A DNA stretch of 19,418 bases from an uncultured Desulfovibrio sp. (GCA_900546145.1 URBN01000036.1:1-19418), one strand, 5' to 3'. Shown: positions 1 to 7,507, numbered from the stretch's first letter. The notes: generated by a model not told the origin, from the sequence alone. Numbers and translations are program-made.

Positions 1-52
1 ACAGAAAGAAAAGAGGCGCGCCCCCGCGGGGGCGCGCCTCTTTTCTTTCTGT
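1..52. terminator. Perfect 52-bp palindrome, bidirectional terminator
   Basis: Positions 1-26 are the exact reverse complement of 27-52, with no mismatch and no separate loop. The outer part of each arm is A/G-rich on the left and T/C-rich on the right (ending TTTTCTTTCTGT), and the inner part is pure GC. Read on either strand, the RNA folds into a GC-rich hairpin followed by a U-rich 3' arm. It lies 25 bp beyond the rpsA stop, so it should end rpsA transcription, and it may also stop a convergent gene outside the window. Termination is inferred; the palindrome is seen directly. Confidence 0.85.
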
Positions 53-77
53 TTTCAGGGAAGGGGAAGGGAAGAAA

Positions 78-1790
78 CTACTTCTCTTCCTCGGAGCTGG
101 CGGCCTGCTTCAGGAGGTCGCCCAGATTCTGGGAGCCGGCTTCCTGGGGACCGGTGTGGTATTCCTTGCCCTTTTCCTCGTCATGGCCGCGGAGCTGCTT
201 GATGGAGAGGCCGAGACGGCGTTCCTCTGCGCTCACGTGGATGACCTTGGCTTCGATTTCCTGGCCTTCCTTGAAGGCGTCGGCCGGGGTCTTGATCTTC
301 TTGCCGAGGCCGAGCTCGGAAACGTGCACCAGGCCTTCAACACCTTCCTCAACCTCGACGAAGAGGCCGAACTCGGTGATGTTGGTGATGACGCCCTTCA
401 CGGTGCAGCCCACGGGATAGGTGGCCGGCACATGGCTCCAGGGATCTTCCACGAGCTGCTTGATGCCGAGAGTGAACTTCTCGTTCTCCTGGTCAACGGT
501 GAGGACCTTGGCCTGCACCACGTCGCCCACATGATAGAGCTCGCTGGGATGGCGGATCTTCTTGGTCCAGGAAATGTCGGAAACGTGAATGAGGCCGTCG
601 ATGCCGTCCTCGATGCCGATGAACATGCCGAACTCGGTGATGTTCTTGATGGTGCCCTCAAGGATGGTGCCTTCGGGGTACTTCTCGGCCACGAGTTCCC
701 AGGGATTGGGACGGACCTGCTTCATGCCGAGGCTGATGCGCTTCTTGTCAGCGTCAACGCCCAGGATGACCACTTCCACCTCGTCGCCGGTGTGGATGAG
801 CTGGGACGGATGACGCAGCTTGCGGGTCCAGGACATTTCAGAAATGTGCACGAGGCCCTCGACGCCGGGCTCAAGCTCCACGAAGGCGCCGTAGTCCACA
901 AGGTTGGTGACTTTGCCCTTGACCTTGGTGCCGATGGGGAAGCGTTCGGTGATGTTTTCCCACGGATCGGGAACGAGCTGCTTGAGGCCCAGGGAGACCT
1001 TGCAGTTTTCGCGGTCGAAGGAGAGCACCTTGAGGGTGAGGTCCTGGCCGAGGCTGACCATTTCCTTGGGATGGCGGATGCGCTTCCAGCTCATGTCCGT
1101 GATGTGCAGGAGGCCGTCGAGGCCGCCGAGGTCGACAAAGACGCCGTACTCGGTGATATTCTTGGCCTTGCCGTGCACGATCTGGCCTTCGGCGAGGGTT
1201 TCAAGGAGCTTCTTACGCTTGGAGTCGCGTTCCTCTTCGAGCAGGACGCGCCTGGAGACGATGACGTTGCTGCGGTGGCGGTTGATCTTGAGAACGCGGA
1301 ATTCGAATTCCTGATTGACGAGGGCGTCCATGTCCGGGACAGGACGGAGGTCCACATGGGAGCCGGGCAGGAAGGCTTCCACGCCGCCGATATCGACGGT
1401 GTAGCCGCCCTTGATGCGGCGCATGATGCGGCCTTTGATGATCTCGTTGTTTTCCTGCACCTTCTCGAGCTTGTCGAAGACCTGCATGCGCTTGGCCTTC
1501 TCAAAGGACAGGCTGATGGTGCCGTCGCTTTCATTCTTGTGCACAACGAAGACGTCGATGACGTCCCCGACCTTAACCGTTATATTGCCCTCTTTGTCGA
1601 GGAATTCACTGGTGGGGATCTGACCTTCGGACTTGAAGTTCACGTCCACCAGGACATTTTCTTTATCAATTTTGACGATGGTGCCTTTGACGATCGAGCC
1701 TTCCTCCAGTTCGCCAAAGCTGTTGTCTAAATTGTTATCGAGCCAAGCTTGAAAATCGATGGATTCCGACTCGTTTTCTTTAGTTGCCAT
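78..1790 (-). CDS. rpsA: 30S ribosomal protein S1
   Basis: Ribosomal protein S1 binds the 5' region of mRNAs and helps the 30S subunit load them. The 570-residue product is close to the usual length of proteobacterial S1 (E. coli about 557). Six S1 (OB-fold) repeats can be read at about residues 30-97, 115-181, 200-269, 287-356, 372-443 and 459-530. Repeats 3-6 show the typical NITEYGVFVDLGG...GLLHITDMSW pattern, and the first two are more divergent, as in the family. The acidic tail ends in SSEEEK. The chosen ATG at 1788-1790 has GGAGG 11 nt upstream. An in-frame TTG at 1808 is rejected because it lies on that Shine-Dalgarno sequence. A predicted promoter (1842-1870) and a leader hairpin (1817-1834) precede it, and the 52-bp palindrome follows it. 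Confidence 0.97.
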   Translation of the reverse strand: MATKENESESIDFQAWLDNNLDNSFGELEEGSIVKGTIVKIDKENVLVDVNFKSEGQIPTSEFLDKEGNITVKVGDVIDVFVVHKNESDGTISLSFEKAKRMQVFDKLEKVQENNEIIKGRIMRRIKGGYTVDIGGVEAFLPGSHVDLRPVPDMDALVNQEFEFRVLKINRHRSNVIVSRRVLLEEERDSKRKKLLETLAEGQIVHGKAKNITEYGVFVDLGGLDGLLHITDMSWKRIRHPKEMVSLGQDLTLKVLSFDRENCKVSLGLKQLVPDPWENITERFPIGTKVKGKVTNLVDYGAFVELEPGVEGLVHISEMSWTRKLRHPSQLIHTGDEVEVVILGVDADKKRISLGMKQVRPNPWELVAEKYPEGTILEGTIKNITEFGMFIGIEDGIDGLIHVSDISWTKKIRHPSELYHVGDVVQAKVLTVDQENEKFTLGIKQLVEDPWSHVPATYPVGCTVKGVITNITEFGLFVEVEEGVEGLVHVSELGLGKKIKTPADAFKEGQEIEAKVIHVSAEERRLGLSIKQLRGHDEEKGKEYHTGPQEAGSQNLGDLLKQAASSEEEK

Positions 1791-1816
1791 ATAAACAAAA
1801 GCCTCCAAACGTATTT

Positions 1817-1834
1817 TTTCCTGTCCACAGGAAA
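1817..1834 (-). promoter_or_regulatory. 5'-UTR hairpin of rpsA
   Basis: TTTCCTG and CAGGAAA form a perfect 7-bp stem around a 4-nt loop. The hairpin lies 26 nt upstream of the rpsA ATG, just downstream of the predicted -10 box, so it would sit at or very near the 5' end of the mRNA. It could stabilise the transcript or take part in S1 autoregulation through the leader, which is known for E. coli rpsA. The role here is inferred. Confidence 0.5.
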
Positions 1835-1841
1835 GTGTGTC

Positions 1842-1870
1842 AAAATACGTCAGAAAATCACAGAAATCAA
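1842..1870 (-). promoter_or_regulatory. Predicted sigma70 promoter of rpsA
   Basis: On the minus strand, TTGATT (1865-1870) and TATTTT (1842-1847) are separated by exactly 17 nt and resemble the -35 and -10 consensus boxes. The expected start near 1835 gives a leader of about 45 nt. The stretch is AT-rich in a GC-rich neighbourhood, as expected for a strong promoter. This is a prediction from sequence only. Confidence 0.5.
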
Positions 1871-1902
1871 TACGTCGGGAGGCTGGCAGGGGAAAAAGGG
1901 AG

Positions 1903-2217
1903 CTAGCAGGTGCCGCCCGCGGGAGGCATGCCGCCGGCGGACGATTTGGAGAGCCGCCGGATGGAAACCGTGAAGGAATCCCCGGAAGAGCAGAGAGGGC
2001 ATCCGTCGCTCAGGATGACGCAGGAAGCGTCGAGCTCCAGGGGCGAGATGCCGGCGTCCTGGAGTATTTTCGCGGTCTGGCCGGGCTCCCAGAGTATGGG
2101 CGCGCCGCACCGGCTGCACTCCACATAGAGCATTTCCGGGTCGTAGCCCCGCTTCGGGAAGAGGGAAGAGACGGGCGCAGCCGTCCGGGCATTGGTGAAT
2201 GGGTTATCCTTGTGCAT
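1903..2217 (-). CDS. Small zinc-ribbon protein of unknown function
   Basis: The product has 104 residues and I do not recognise a named family. Two cysteine pairs, C34-x2-C37 (CSRC) and C73-x2-C76 (CPLC), about 36 residues apart, look like a zinc ribbon. Between them a segment (ILWEPGQTAKILQDAG) resembles a small helical insert. The end is low in complexity and glycine/proline-rich (AGGMPPAGGTC), finishing on a cysteine. The start is well supported: GGAGGAGG lies 4 nt before the ATG. It is encoded just upstream of rpsA on the same strand, but the 112-bp gap contains a predicted rpsA promoter, so co-transcription is optional. It diverges from mutL. A metal-binding role is inferred from the cysteines; the function is unknown. 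Confidence 0.75.
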   Translation of the reverse strand: MHKDNPFTNARTAAPVSSLFPKRGYDPEMLYVECSRCGAPILWEPGQTAKILQDAGISPLELDASCVILSDGCPLCSSGDSFTVSIRRLSKSSAGGMPPAGGTC

Positions 2218-2381
2218 AAAACCTCCTCCGCTTTCCTGGAGGGAAACATGAAAAAGATAGGTATTTCCGCGGGGAAAAGCAACGCCGCCGTTTCCGGAAC
2301 GCCGCGGCGGGACAGCCGTCCTTGCCCGGCCCGCCCCGATGTCGTACTTTCCCGTAACAGCCGAAACAAGGAGGAAATGCC

Positions 2382-4340
2382 ATGGCCCTTCCGGTATCCA
2401 GAATTCAGGTCCTGCCGTCCGATCTCTGCAACCAGATAGCAGCCGGCGAGGTGGTGGAGCGTCCGGCCAGCGTGGTCAAGGAACTCGTGGAAAACAGCCT
2501 CGACGCCTGGGCCACGCGCGTGGACGTGCGGCTTGAGAACGGGGGACAGGGACTCATCCGCGTGCAGGACAACGGCTCCGGCGTGCTGCCGGATGAGCTT
2601 TCCCTCGCGGTGCTGCGCCACGCCACGAGCAAGATCAGGAAGGTGACCGACCTCGACAGCATCCACTCCTACGGCTTCAGGGGCGAGGCCCTGCCGAGCA
2701 TAGCCTCCGTGTCGGACTTCAGCATGGCGTCCGCCGTGCACGGGGAGGACGGCGGCGTGGTGAGCAGCGTGATCCGCGTGTCCTTCGGGGAACGTTCCGG
2801 CGTGGAGCCTTCTTCCCTGCACCAGGGAACCGTGGTGGAAGTGCGCGACCTCTTCAGCAACGTGCCGGCCCGCCTCAAATTTCTGAAGAGTCCGGCCACG
2901 GAGGTGAAGCGCTGCCTCGAATGGCTGGAGCGCCAGGCCCTTGCCCGCACGGATGTGGCCTTCTCCCTTACGAGCGACGGAAAGGCGCTCCTGCAGTGTC
3001 TGCCCGGGGAAACCCTCGCGGCGAGACTGGCCCGCATGTGGCCGCCGCAGATCGTGGAGGCGCTCGCGCCTTTTGACGCGGAGCGCTGCGGCGTGCGCGT
3101 GCACGGCCTGGCTGCGAGGCCCGATGTGAGCCAGCCCCACGGGAGCCGCATCCTCATTTTTGTGAACGGCAGAAGCGTCACGGACAAGCGCGTCTACGGC
3201 GCCGTGCGCCAGGCCTACGAGGGCCGTATCACGAGCCGCGACTATCCCCAGGCCGTGGTCTTCGTGGAACTCGATCCCGCAGAGGTGGACGTCAACGTGC
3301 ACCCCGCCAAGAGCGAGGTGCGCTTCAGGGACGAAGCAGCGGTCTACGCCGCCGTGCTCACGGCTGTGCGTTCCGCGCTCCAGGCGCCCTCGGACGGGCT
3401 CGATGCGGGATGCGGCGTGAAAGACGGCGCTTCCCCTGAAGCGGCCCCGCCGTCAGCCGGAAAAAAGGAAGAGGCGTCCCCGGTTCTGGCTGAGTCCCGT
3501 CCCATGGGCTTCTGGGGAGCTGCCGACAGCCCCTTACGGAGGCCCCTGCCTTCAGAGAGGGAGCCTGAGGGCGGCGGGGAATGGACCGTGGCGCGGCCTT
3601 CTGCTGTGCCGGATTCCCACGGATTTCCGGGGGCGGCGCAGCCGGCGCCTTTTCCGGAGCCCGGTGTCCGGGAGGCAGACCCTTCCGGAGAAGGTGCGCT
3701 GTCTTTCCGGGAGGAGAAGAAGGAAGCATGCCGTCCCGCTCCCCCCGTGCCGGAAAATCTTCTGCAGGAAGAGCCGGAGCCGTCCCCGTCCCGCGGACTC
3801 GACTATCTCGGGCAGGTGGCGGGCACGTATCTCGTGTTCCGCGACGCATCGGATGCCCTTGTCATCCTCGACCAGCACGCCGTGCACGAGCGTATTCTCT
3901 TCTCGCGCTTTTCGGAAAAGGGCTGGCACGGGGCGAGCCAGGGACTGGCCCTGCCTCTGGTGCTCGAACTGCACCCGGCCGAGGCCGGCCGCTGGAGGGA
4001 CGTGAAGGAGATGCTGGAAGGCCTGGGCTACAGGGGGACGCTCTCCGGCGGCACCCTCACCGTGGACGGGATACCGGCTCTTCTGGACCGCGCCGGCGCT
4101 CAGGAATTTCTCAGGGAGTGCCTTGCGGGATTAAAGGACGATTTCCGGGCGCGCTTCGCCACCATGGCCTGCCGGTCCGCCATCAAGGGCGGGCAGAGGC
4201 TCACGCGGGACGAGGCCATGAACCTCGTTTCCCAGTGGCTCGCCACGCCGGACAGGGATTACTGCCCGCACGGCAGGCCAACCGTGCTGCGCCGGGATGC
4301 CGCTGCCCTTGAAAAGCTTTTCAAGCGCAGGCAGGATTAG
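2382..4340 (+). CDS. mutL: DNA mismatch repair protein MutL
   Basis: MutL couples mismatch recognition by MutS to strand incision and excision. The 652-residue product has an N-terminal GHKL ATPase (about 1-330) with NSLDAW, DNGSG, GFRGEAL, FVNGR and NVHPAKSEVRF. A proline-rich, poorly conserved linker (about 335-465) follows, then a C-terminal dimerisation/endonuclease region. That region contains DQHAVHE (D497-E503), ACRSAIKG and CPHGRPT, the metal-site motifs of MutL proteins that nick DNA themselves, as in bacteria lacking MutH. The last glutamate of the usual DQHA-x2-E-x4-E motif is serine here (S508). AAGGAGG lies 7 nt before the ATG, and an out-of-frame ATG at 2377 is ignored. The stop overlaps the stop of the convergent gene by 3-4 bp. 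Confidence 0.97.
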   Translation: MALPVSRIQVLPSDLCNQIAAGEVVERPASVVKELVENSLDAWATRVDVRLENGGQGLIRVQDNGSGVLPDELSLAVLRHATSKIRKVTDLDSIHSYGFRGEALPSIASVSDFSMASAVHGEDGGVVSSVIRVSFGERSGVEPSSLHQGTVVEVRDLFSNVPARLKFLKSPATEVKRCLEWLERQALARTDVAFSLTSDGKALLQCLPGETLAARLARMWPPQIVEALAPFDAERCGVRVHGLAARPDVSQPHGSRILIFVNGRSVTDKRVYGAVRQAYEGRITSRDYPQAVVFVELDPAEVDVNVHPAKSEVRFRDEAAVYAAVLTAVRSALQAPSDGLDAGCGVKDGASPEAAPPSAGKKEEASPVLAESRPMGFWGAADSPLRRPLPSEREPEGGGEWTVARPSAVPDSHGFPGAAQPAPFPEPGVREADPSGEGALSFREEKKEACRPAPPVPENLLQEEPEPSPSRGLDYLGQVAGTYLVFRDASDALVILDQHAVHERILFSRFSEKGWHGASQGLALPLVLELHPAEAGRWRDVKEMLEGLGYRGTLSGGTLTVDGIPALLDRAGAQEFLRECLAGLKDDFRARFATMACRSAIKGGQRLTRDEAMNLVSQWLATPDRDYCPHGRPTVLRRDAAALEKLFKRRQD

Positions 4341-4681
4341 AAACCGTTGTAGTCGAGAGCGTTGTTGAGGGACCCCGAGCGGGACGTGACCGTGCCGTCC
4401 TTTATGAAAAAACGGGTGATGCGCCAGTTTTCCATATCAAGCACGTCCATTTTCCCGGTGGAGGCCTTCGTGATGTGGGAGCGTATGGCGTCAGCCGCCT
4501 CTTCCCAGGGAAAGTAGATGCCCTCGAAGGAGAGAAGGACCATGCCGTCCTTCTCCGTGACGGAATTGTCGCCGCCGTCCGTGGAGACGGCCTCGCTGCA
4601 GAGCGGGCGCAGGGCGTCCGCGAGGCCTTTTCCGGGATGGATGACGTTTGCGTAAACCTTGAGCATGATCTGCTGGGCCAA
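4337..4681 (-). CDS. Small conserved-looking protein of unknown function (TTG start)
   Basis: The product has 114 residues and I do not recognise its family. It has no signal peptide, membrane segment or cysteine cluster. It looks like a small soluble alpha/beta protein, with segments such as VLLSFEGIYFPWEEAADAI and MENWRITRFFIKDGT. The start was chosen by the ribosome site: GGAGG at 4688-4692 sits 6 nt before TTG at 4679-4681, while the first ATG (4664-4666, five codons later) has no Shine-Dalgarno sequence. The frame continues further upstream to 4807, but that part runs through the lipoprotein gene and its terminator. The gene lies downstream of the lipoprotein gene on the same strand, and its stop overlaps the mutL stop in convergent orientation. 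Confidence 0.7.
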   Translation of the reverse strand: MAQQIMLKVYANVIHPGKGLADALRPLCSEAVSTDGGDNSVTEKDGMVLLSFEGIYFPWEEAADAIRSHITKASTGKMDVLDMENWRITRFFIKDGTVTSRSGSLNNALDYNGF

Positions 4682-4687
4682 AGTATG

Positions 4688-4692
4688 CCTCC
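4688..4692 (-). promoter_or_regulatory. Shine-Dalgarno site selecting a TTG start
   Basis: GGAGG on the minus strand, 6 nt before TTG (4679-4681). It decides the start of the small gene, since the nearest ATG is 21 nt away from this site. Confidence 0.6.
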
Positions 4693-4702
4693 GGAAAGCA
4701 AA

Positions 4703-4734
4703 GCCGGGATCCCCGCTTACGCGGAAATCCCGGC
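4703..4734 (-). terminator. Hairpin downstream of the lipoprotein gene
   Basis: GCCGGGAT (4703-4710) pairs with ATCCCGGC (4727-4734), and CCGC (4713-4716) pairs inside with GCGG (4721-4724) around a 4-nt loop. On the minus strand the tail reads TTTGCTTT, a weak U-rich tract. It lies 23 bp past the lipoprotein stop and just before the ribosome site of the next gene. It may be a partial terminator that lowers transcription of the small downstream gene. Confidence 0.55.
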
Positions 4735-4757
4735 AGTATGCTGATAGCGGGAAAAAG

Positions 4758-5342
4758 TTATCTGCCGATTTTGGCGGCCACCTTGTCGGCCATGGGATTG
4801 ACCACATCGGTGAGGGTATCCCTCAGCAGGTTTTCAACCGTGCTGTTGCCGGGCAGGCCGGTCTTGGTCTGGCTGGCGTTGAGGGTCTCCATGGAGATCT
4901 TTTTGTTGCGGTCAGCCAGCGTGTATTTGGCCGTAAGGGAAGTATCAAAGGACGTGGCCGATTTCTCGTTGATTTTGAGTTCGTTCAGGGTGCCGGTCAG
5001 CAGGTAGGCGGGCTTGCCCTTGATGGCTTCGGCCGTGGACTGGGCGTAGCTCACCTGGTAGCCGCGGGCCGAGAGGGCGTCTACGATGGAGCGGGAGAAC
5101 CACTCCGAGGCGTTGTCCATGGTGGTGAAGTAGCTGCCGTCACGGCGTTTGCCGAGCGAGGAGGGATCCGGGCGCTGATCCTGGAACTTCACCACGGAGA
5201 TCGTGGGTGCCGTGGGTCCGGGCAGGACGGAGGAGGCTGCCTTGTAGGGCTGCAGGTGAATGGTGTTGCTGGGGCCGCAGGCCGTGAGCATGCCCATGGC
5301 GGCAGCGAGAAAAACGGGAAGAAGCAGACGGGGCATTTTCAT
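4758..5342 (-). CDS. YajG-like lipoprotein
   Basis: The 194-residue product starts with a lipoprotein signal: MKMPR, a hydrophobic stretch (LLLPVFLAAAMGM), then the lipobox LTAC with the acylated cysteine at C22. The mature part (TISVVKFQDQRPD..., SRSIVDALSARGYQV, TDVVNPMADKVAAKI) resembles the layout of the YajG family: a DQR motif early, an ARGY motif after a helix, then a strand-rich middle and a C-terminal helix. Signal peptidase II processing and membrane anchoring follow from the lipobox. The cellular role of YajG proteins is poorly known. The ATG at 5340-5342 has GGAG 7 nt upstream, and the 19 additional upstream residues that the open frame allows lack a ribosome site. A weak terminator follows. 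Confidence 0.75.
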   Translation of the reverse strand: MKMPRLLLPVFLAAAMGMLTACGPSNTIHLQPYKAASSVLPGPTAPTISVVKFQDQRPDPSSLGKRRDGSYFTTMDNASEWFSRSIVDALSARGYQVSYAQSTAEAIKGKPAYLLTGTLNELKINEKSATSFDTSLTAKYTLADRNKKISMETLNASQTKTGLPGNSTVENLLRDTLTDVVNPMADKVAAKIGR

Positions 5343-5740
5343 GTGGAGTCTCCGCAGTGTGATCCGGGTCGCGGCCCCGGAGGTTCTGAAACGAGGCACA
5401 CGGCGACGCGCGGCGTGGCCGGACAGAGCCGGGGGGCTCTGTGCCTTTCAGGTTACTACGTAAGCGCGCATCCTTGCAAGGCAAGGGCTCCGGGTGCTAT
5501 CTACATAAGTAAAGATTCTTATTAGACGGCACGCCTCACGGCACCGCTGGTTTGCAATCTAATCTGCAAAGGTAGAAATTCTTATCAGTTGTCAGACTAA
5601 GCCGAGGCCCCGCCGTCAAGGTAAAAATTTCCGTTCAGGGCATTTTTTGCCCCCTTCCTTAAAAAACAAGGCGGCCTGCCGCCATGAAAAACGCGTGAAC
5701 CCCACGGGGGAGACGCGGCAGGTATTCAAATGAGGATAGT
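5343..5740. other. Intergenic region between the lipoprotein gene and serS
   Basis: These 398 bp separate two divergent genes, so both promoters should lie here. I see no tRNA, T-box or open frame with coding character. Visible elements: two similar tracts, AAAGATTCTTATTAG (about 5512-5526) and AGAAATTCTTATCAG (about 5574-5588); a small hairpin GGGCA-T5-TGCCC at 5638-5652; and a minus-strand hairpin with U-tract at 5661-5683. The middle (about 5500-5660) is AT-richer than the flanking genes. I could not choose a convincing promoter pair. Confidence 0.6.
5661..5683 (-). terminator. Possible terminator or attenuator facing away from serS
   Basis: On the minus strand GGCGG-CAGG-CCGCC is followed directly by TTGTTTTTT, the form of a short intrinsic terminator. 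It lies between serS and the divergent lipoprotein gene. It could stop antisense transcription leaving serS, or act in the long leader of the lipoprotein mRNA if its promoter is this far upstream. The stem is only 5 bp. Confidence 0.4.
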
Positions 5741-7021
5741 ATGTTAGATCTCAAGCTTGTACAGAAACAGCCGGAAATATTGGAACGCAACCTGAAGGTG
5801 CGCCATTCCAAGCTTTCCATAGAGGATTTTCAGAAGCTCGACGGGAAGCGCCGCGCTCTCATCGCCGAGGTCGAGACGCTCAAAAGCGAGCGCAACAGGG
5901 CCTCCCAGGAAGTGGCCCAGCTGAAGCGTGAAGGAAAGGACGCCTCCGCGCGCATCGCCGAGCTCGGTGAGCTCTCCGGCCGCATCAAGGCTCTTGACGC
6001 CGAAACCGAGGAAGCGAGGCAGGCTGTGACGGACTGGATGATGGGTGTACCCAACATCCCCGACGCCTCCGTGCCCGTGGGCAGGGACGAGACCGAGAAC
6101 GTGGAGATCCGCCGCTGGGGAACTCCGCCGTCCTTTGACTTCGAGCCGAAGCCCCACTGGGATCTCGGCACGAATCTCGGCGGCCTTGATTTTGAGCGCG
6201 CCGTGCGCGAAGCCGGCAGCCGCTTCGTCATCACCTTCGGCTGGGCTGCCAAGCTCGAACGCGCCCTCATCAACTTCTTCCTCGATGAGCACGAGAAGCA
6301 GGGCTACATCGAAGTGGCCACGCCTTTCATCGTCAACCGCGCCACCATGACGGGTACGGGCCAGCTTCCCAAGTTTGAAGAGGACCTCTTCAGGCTGCGC
6401 GAGCAGGACTACTACCTCATCCCCACCGCGGAAGTGACGCTCACCAACCTGCACTCGGGCGAGGTTCTGAATGAAGAGGATCTCCCGAGGGGCTACACGG
6501 CCGCCACGGCCTGCTTCCGCTCCGAAGCCGGCGCTGCCGGCAGGGATACCCGCGGCCTCATCCGCATGCACCAGTTCAACAAGATCGAGATGGTGCGCTT
6601 CTCCCACCCTGACGACAGCTTCAACCAGCTCGAGCTCATGACCGGCCACGCCCGCCAGCTCCTTGAGGAACTGGAACTTCCCTACCGCCAGATCGTGCTC
6701 TGCACCGGCGACATGGGCTTCAGCTCCGCCAAGACGTACGACCTCGAGGTCTGGCTGCCTGCCCAGAAGACCTACAGGGAGATTTCCTCCTGCTCCAACT
6801 GCGTCGATTTTCAGGCCCGCCGCGCCAACATCCGCTTCAAGCCCAAAGGCGGCAAGACGCAGTTCGTGCACACCCTCAACGGATCCGGCCTGCCCACTGG
6901 CAGAACCATGGCCGCCATTATCGAGAACGGACAGCAGAAGGACGGCAGCATCGTCCTGCCCAAAGTGCTCGTGCCCTACATGCACGGCGTCGAGTGCATC
7001 GAGCCCGCCAGGGGAAAGTAG
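5741..7021 (+). CDS. serS: Seryl-tRNA synthetase
   Basis: Charges tRNA-Ser with serine in the cytoplasm (class II aminoacyl-tRNA synthetase). The 426-residue length is typical. The N-terminal arm (about 1-110, rich in E/K/R heptads such as ALIAEVETLKSERNRAS) is the antiparallel coiled coil that grips the long variable arm of tRNA-Ser. The catalytic core shows TAEVTLTNLH, class II motif 2 around CFRSEAGAAGRDTRGLIR, EISSCSNCVDFQARRANIR, and motif 3 NGSGLPTGRTMAAIIEN. The more usual form of motif 3 reads GSGLAVGRT, a mild variation. GAGG lies before the ATG. A five-codon overlapping frame (ATG at 5730, stop at 5745-5747) crosses the start. The next gene begins 5 bp after the stop, so the two are probably co-transcribed. 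Confidence 0.98.
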   Translation: MLDLKLVQKQPEILERNLKVRHSKLSIEDFQKLDGKRRALIAEVETLKSERNRASQEVAQLKREGKDASARIAELGELSGRIKALDAETEEARQAVTDWMMGVPNIPDASVPVGRDETENVEIRRWGTPPSFDFEPKPHWDLGTNLGGLDFERAVREAGSRFVITFGWAAKLERALINFFLDEHEKQGYIEVATPFIVNRATMTGTGQLPKFEEDLFRLREQDYYLIPTAEVTLTNLHSGEVLNEEDLPRGYTAATACFRSEAGAAGRDTRGLIRMHQFNKIEMVRFSHPDDSFNQLELMTGHARQLLEELELPYRQIVLCTGDMGFSSAKTYDLEVWLPAQKTYREISSCSNCVDFQARRANIRFKPKGGKTQFVHTLNGSGLPTGRTMAAIIENGQQKDGSIVLPKVLVPYMHGVECIEPARGK

Positions 7022-7026
7022 ACGCC

Positions 7027-7446
7027 ATGGCAGAGGAAAAACCTTTTCTCGAGTTCACCATCGACAATACCTGGCTCGGAAGCATGCAGACAAAGGCCGT
7101 GCTCGAAGGCAAGGCCGAAATCGTCTGTCAGGCCGGCCCGAGTTCCTTTGACCTGTGGGGACCCGTTGAGATGGTCAGCGCCGGCCTCGTCAACTGCATC
7201 CTCTCCATCGTGGGCATCTACCTGGAACACAGGAATATGTCCACGGAGGGCCTGCACGCCAGGATCGTCACGGATATGGCCGATCATCCCATGCGCATCA
7301 GCAGATACGCCATCGACATCTTTATGCCGCAGCAGGAGTACAGCGAGCGTGACCGCAAAGGCCTCGGGATCGCCATTAAACGCTGTCCCGTAAGGAACAG
7401 CCTCGACCCCGCCATAGAAAAGACCGAGACGTTCCACTGGGACTAG
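7027..7446 (+). CDS. OsmC-family protein
   Basis: OsmC/Ohr-type proteins are small thiol-dependent peroxidases that reduce organic hydroperoxides with a reactive cysteine pair; some family members have other or unknown roles. The 139-residue product has the family pattern: an early beta-rich part (TIDNTWLGSMQTKAVLEGK), the first cysteine on the long helix (VNCILSIVGIYLE, C57) and the second in the CPVRNSL motif near the end (C120). The sequence is nearer the YhfA-like branch than the inducible Ohr proteins, judged by eye only. The ATG at 7027 follows serS by 5 bp, with AGGGGA inside the serS end serving as ribosome site. A strong terminator follows at 7473. Functional linkage to SerRS is not obvious. 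Confidence 0.85.
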   Translation: MAEEKPFLEFTIDNTWLGSMQTKAVLEGKAEIVCQAGPSSFDLWGPVEMVSAGLVNCILSIVGIYLEHRNMSTEGLHARIVTDMADHPMRISRYAIDIFMPQQEYSERDRKGLGIAIKRCPVRNSLDPAIEKTETFHWD

Positions 7447-7472
7447 ACGGTTCTCTTTTTCAGAAAAATTCA

Positions 7473-7507
7473 GGGAAGATGCCCTCCGCGGGTATCTTCC
7501 CTTTTTT
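7473..7507 (+). terminator. Intrinsic terminator of the serS-osmC unit
   Basis: GGGAAGAT (7473-7480) pairs with ATCTTCCC (7494-7501). The interior (GCCC/GGGT) extends the stem, and six T residues follow directly (7502-7507). It lies 27 bp after the OsmC-family stop codon. Confidence 0.9.

Noticed and set aside
156..1730. Long plus-strand open frame opposite rpsA
   Set aside because: It is the mirror of a GC-rich gene: composition is H/D/E/G/L-biased with no domain, while the opposite strand encodes a complete S1 protein.
5343..5740. T-box or tRNA-like leader before serS
   Set aside because: No TGG-type T-box motif, specifier loop or tRNA fold is visible, and T-boxes are unexpected in this lineage.
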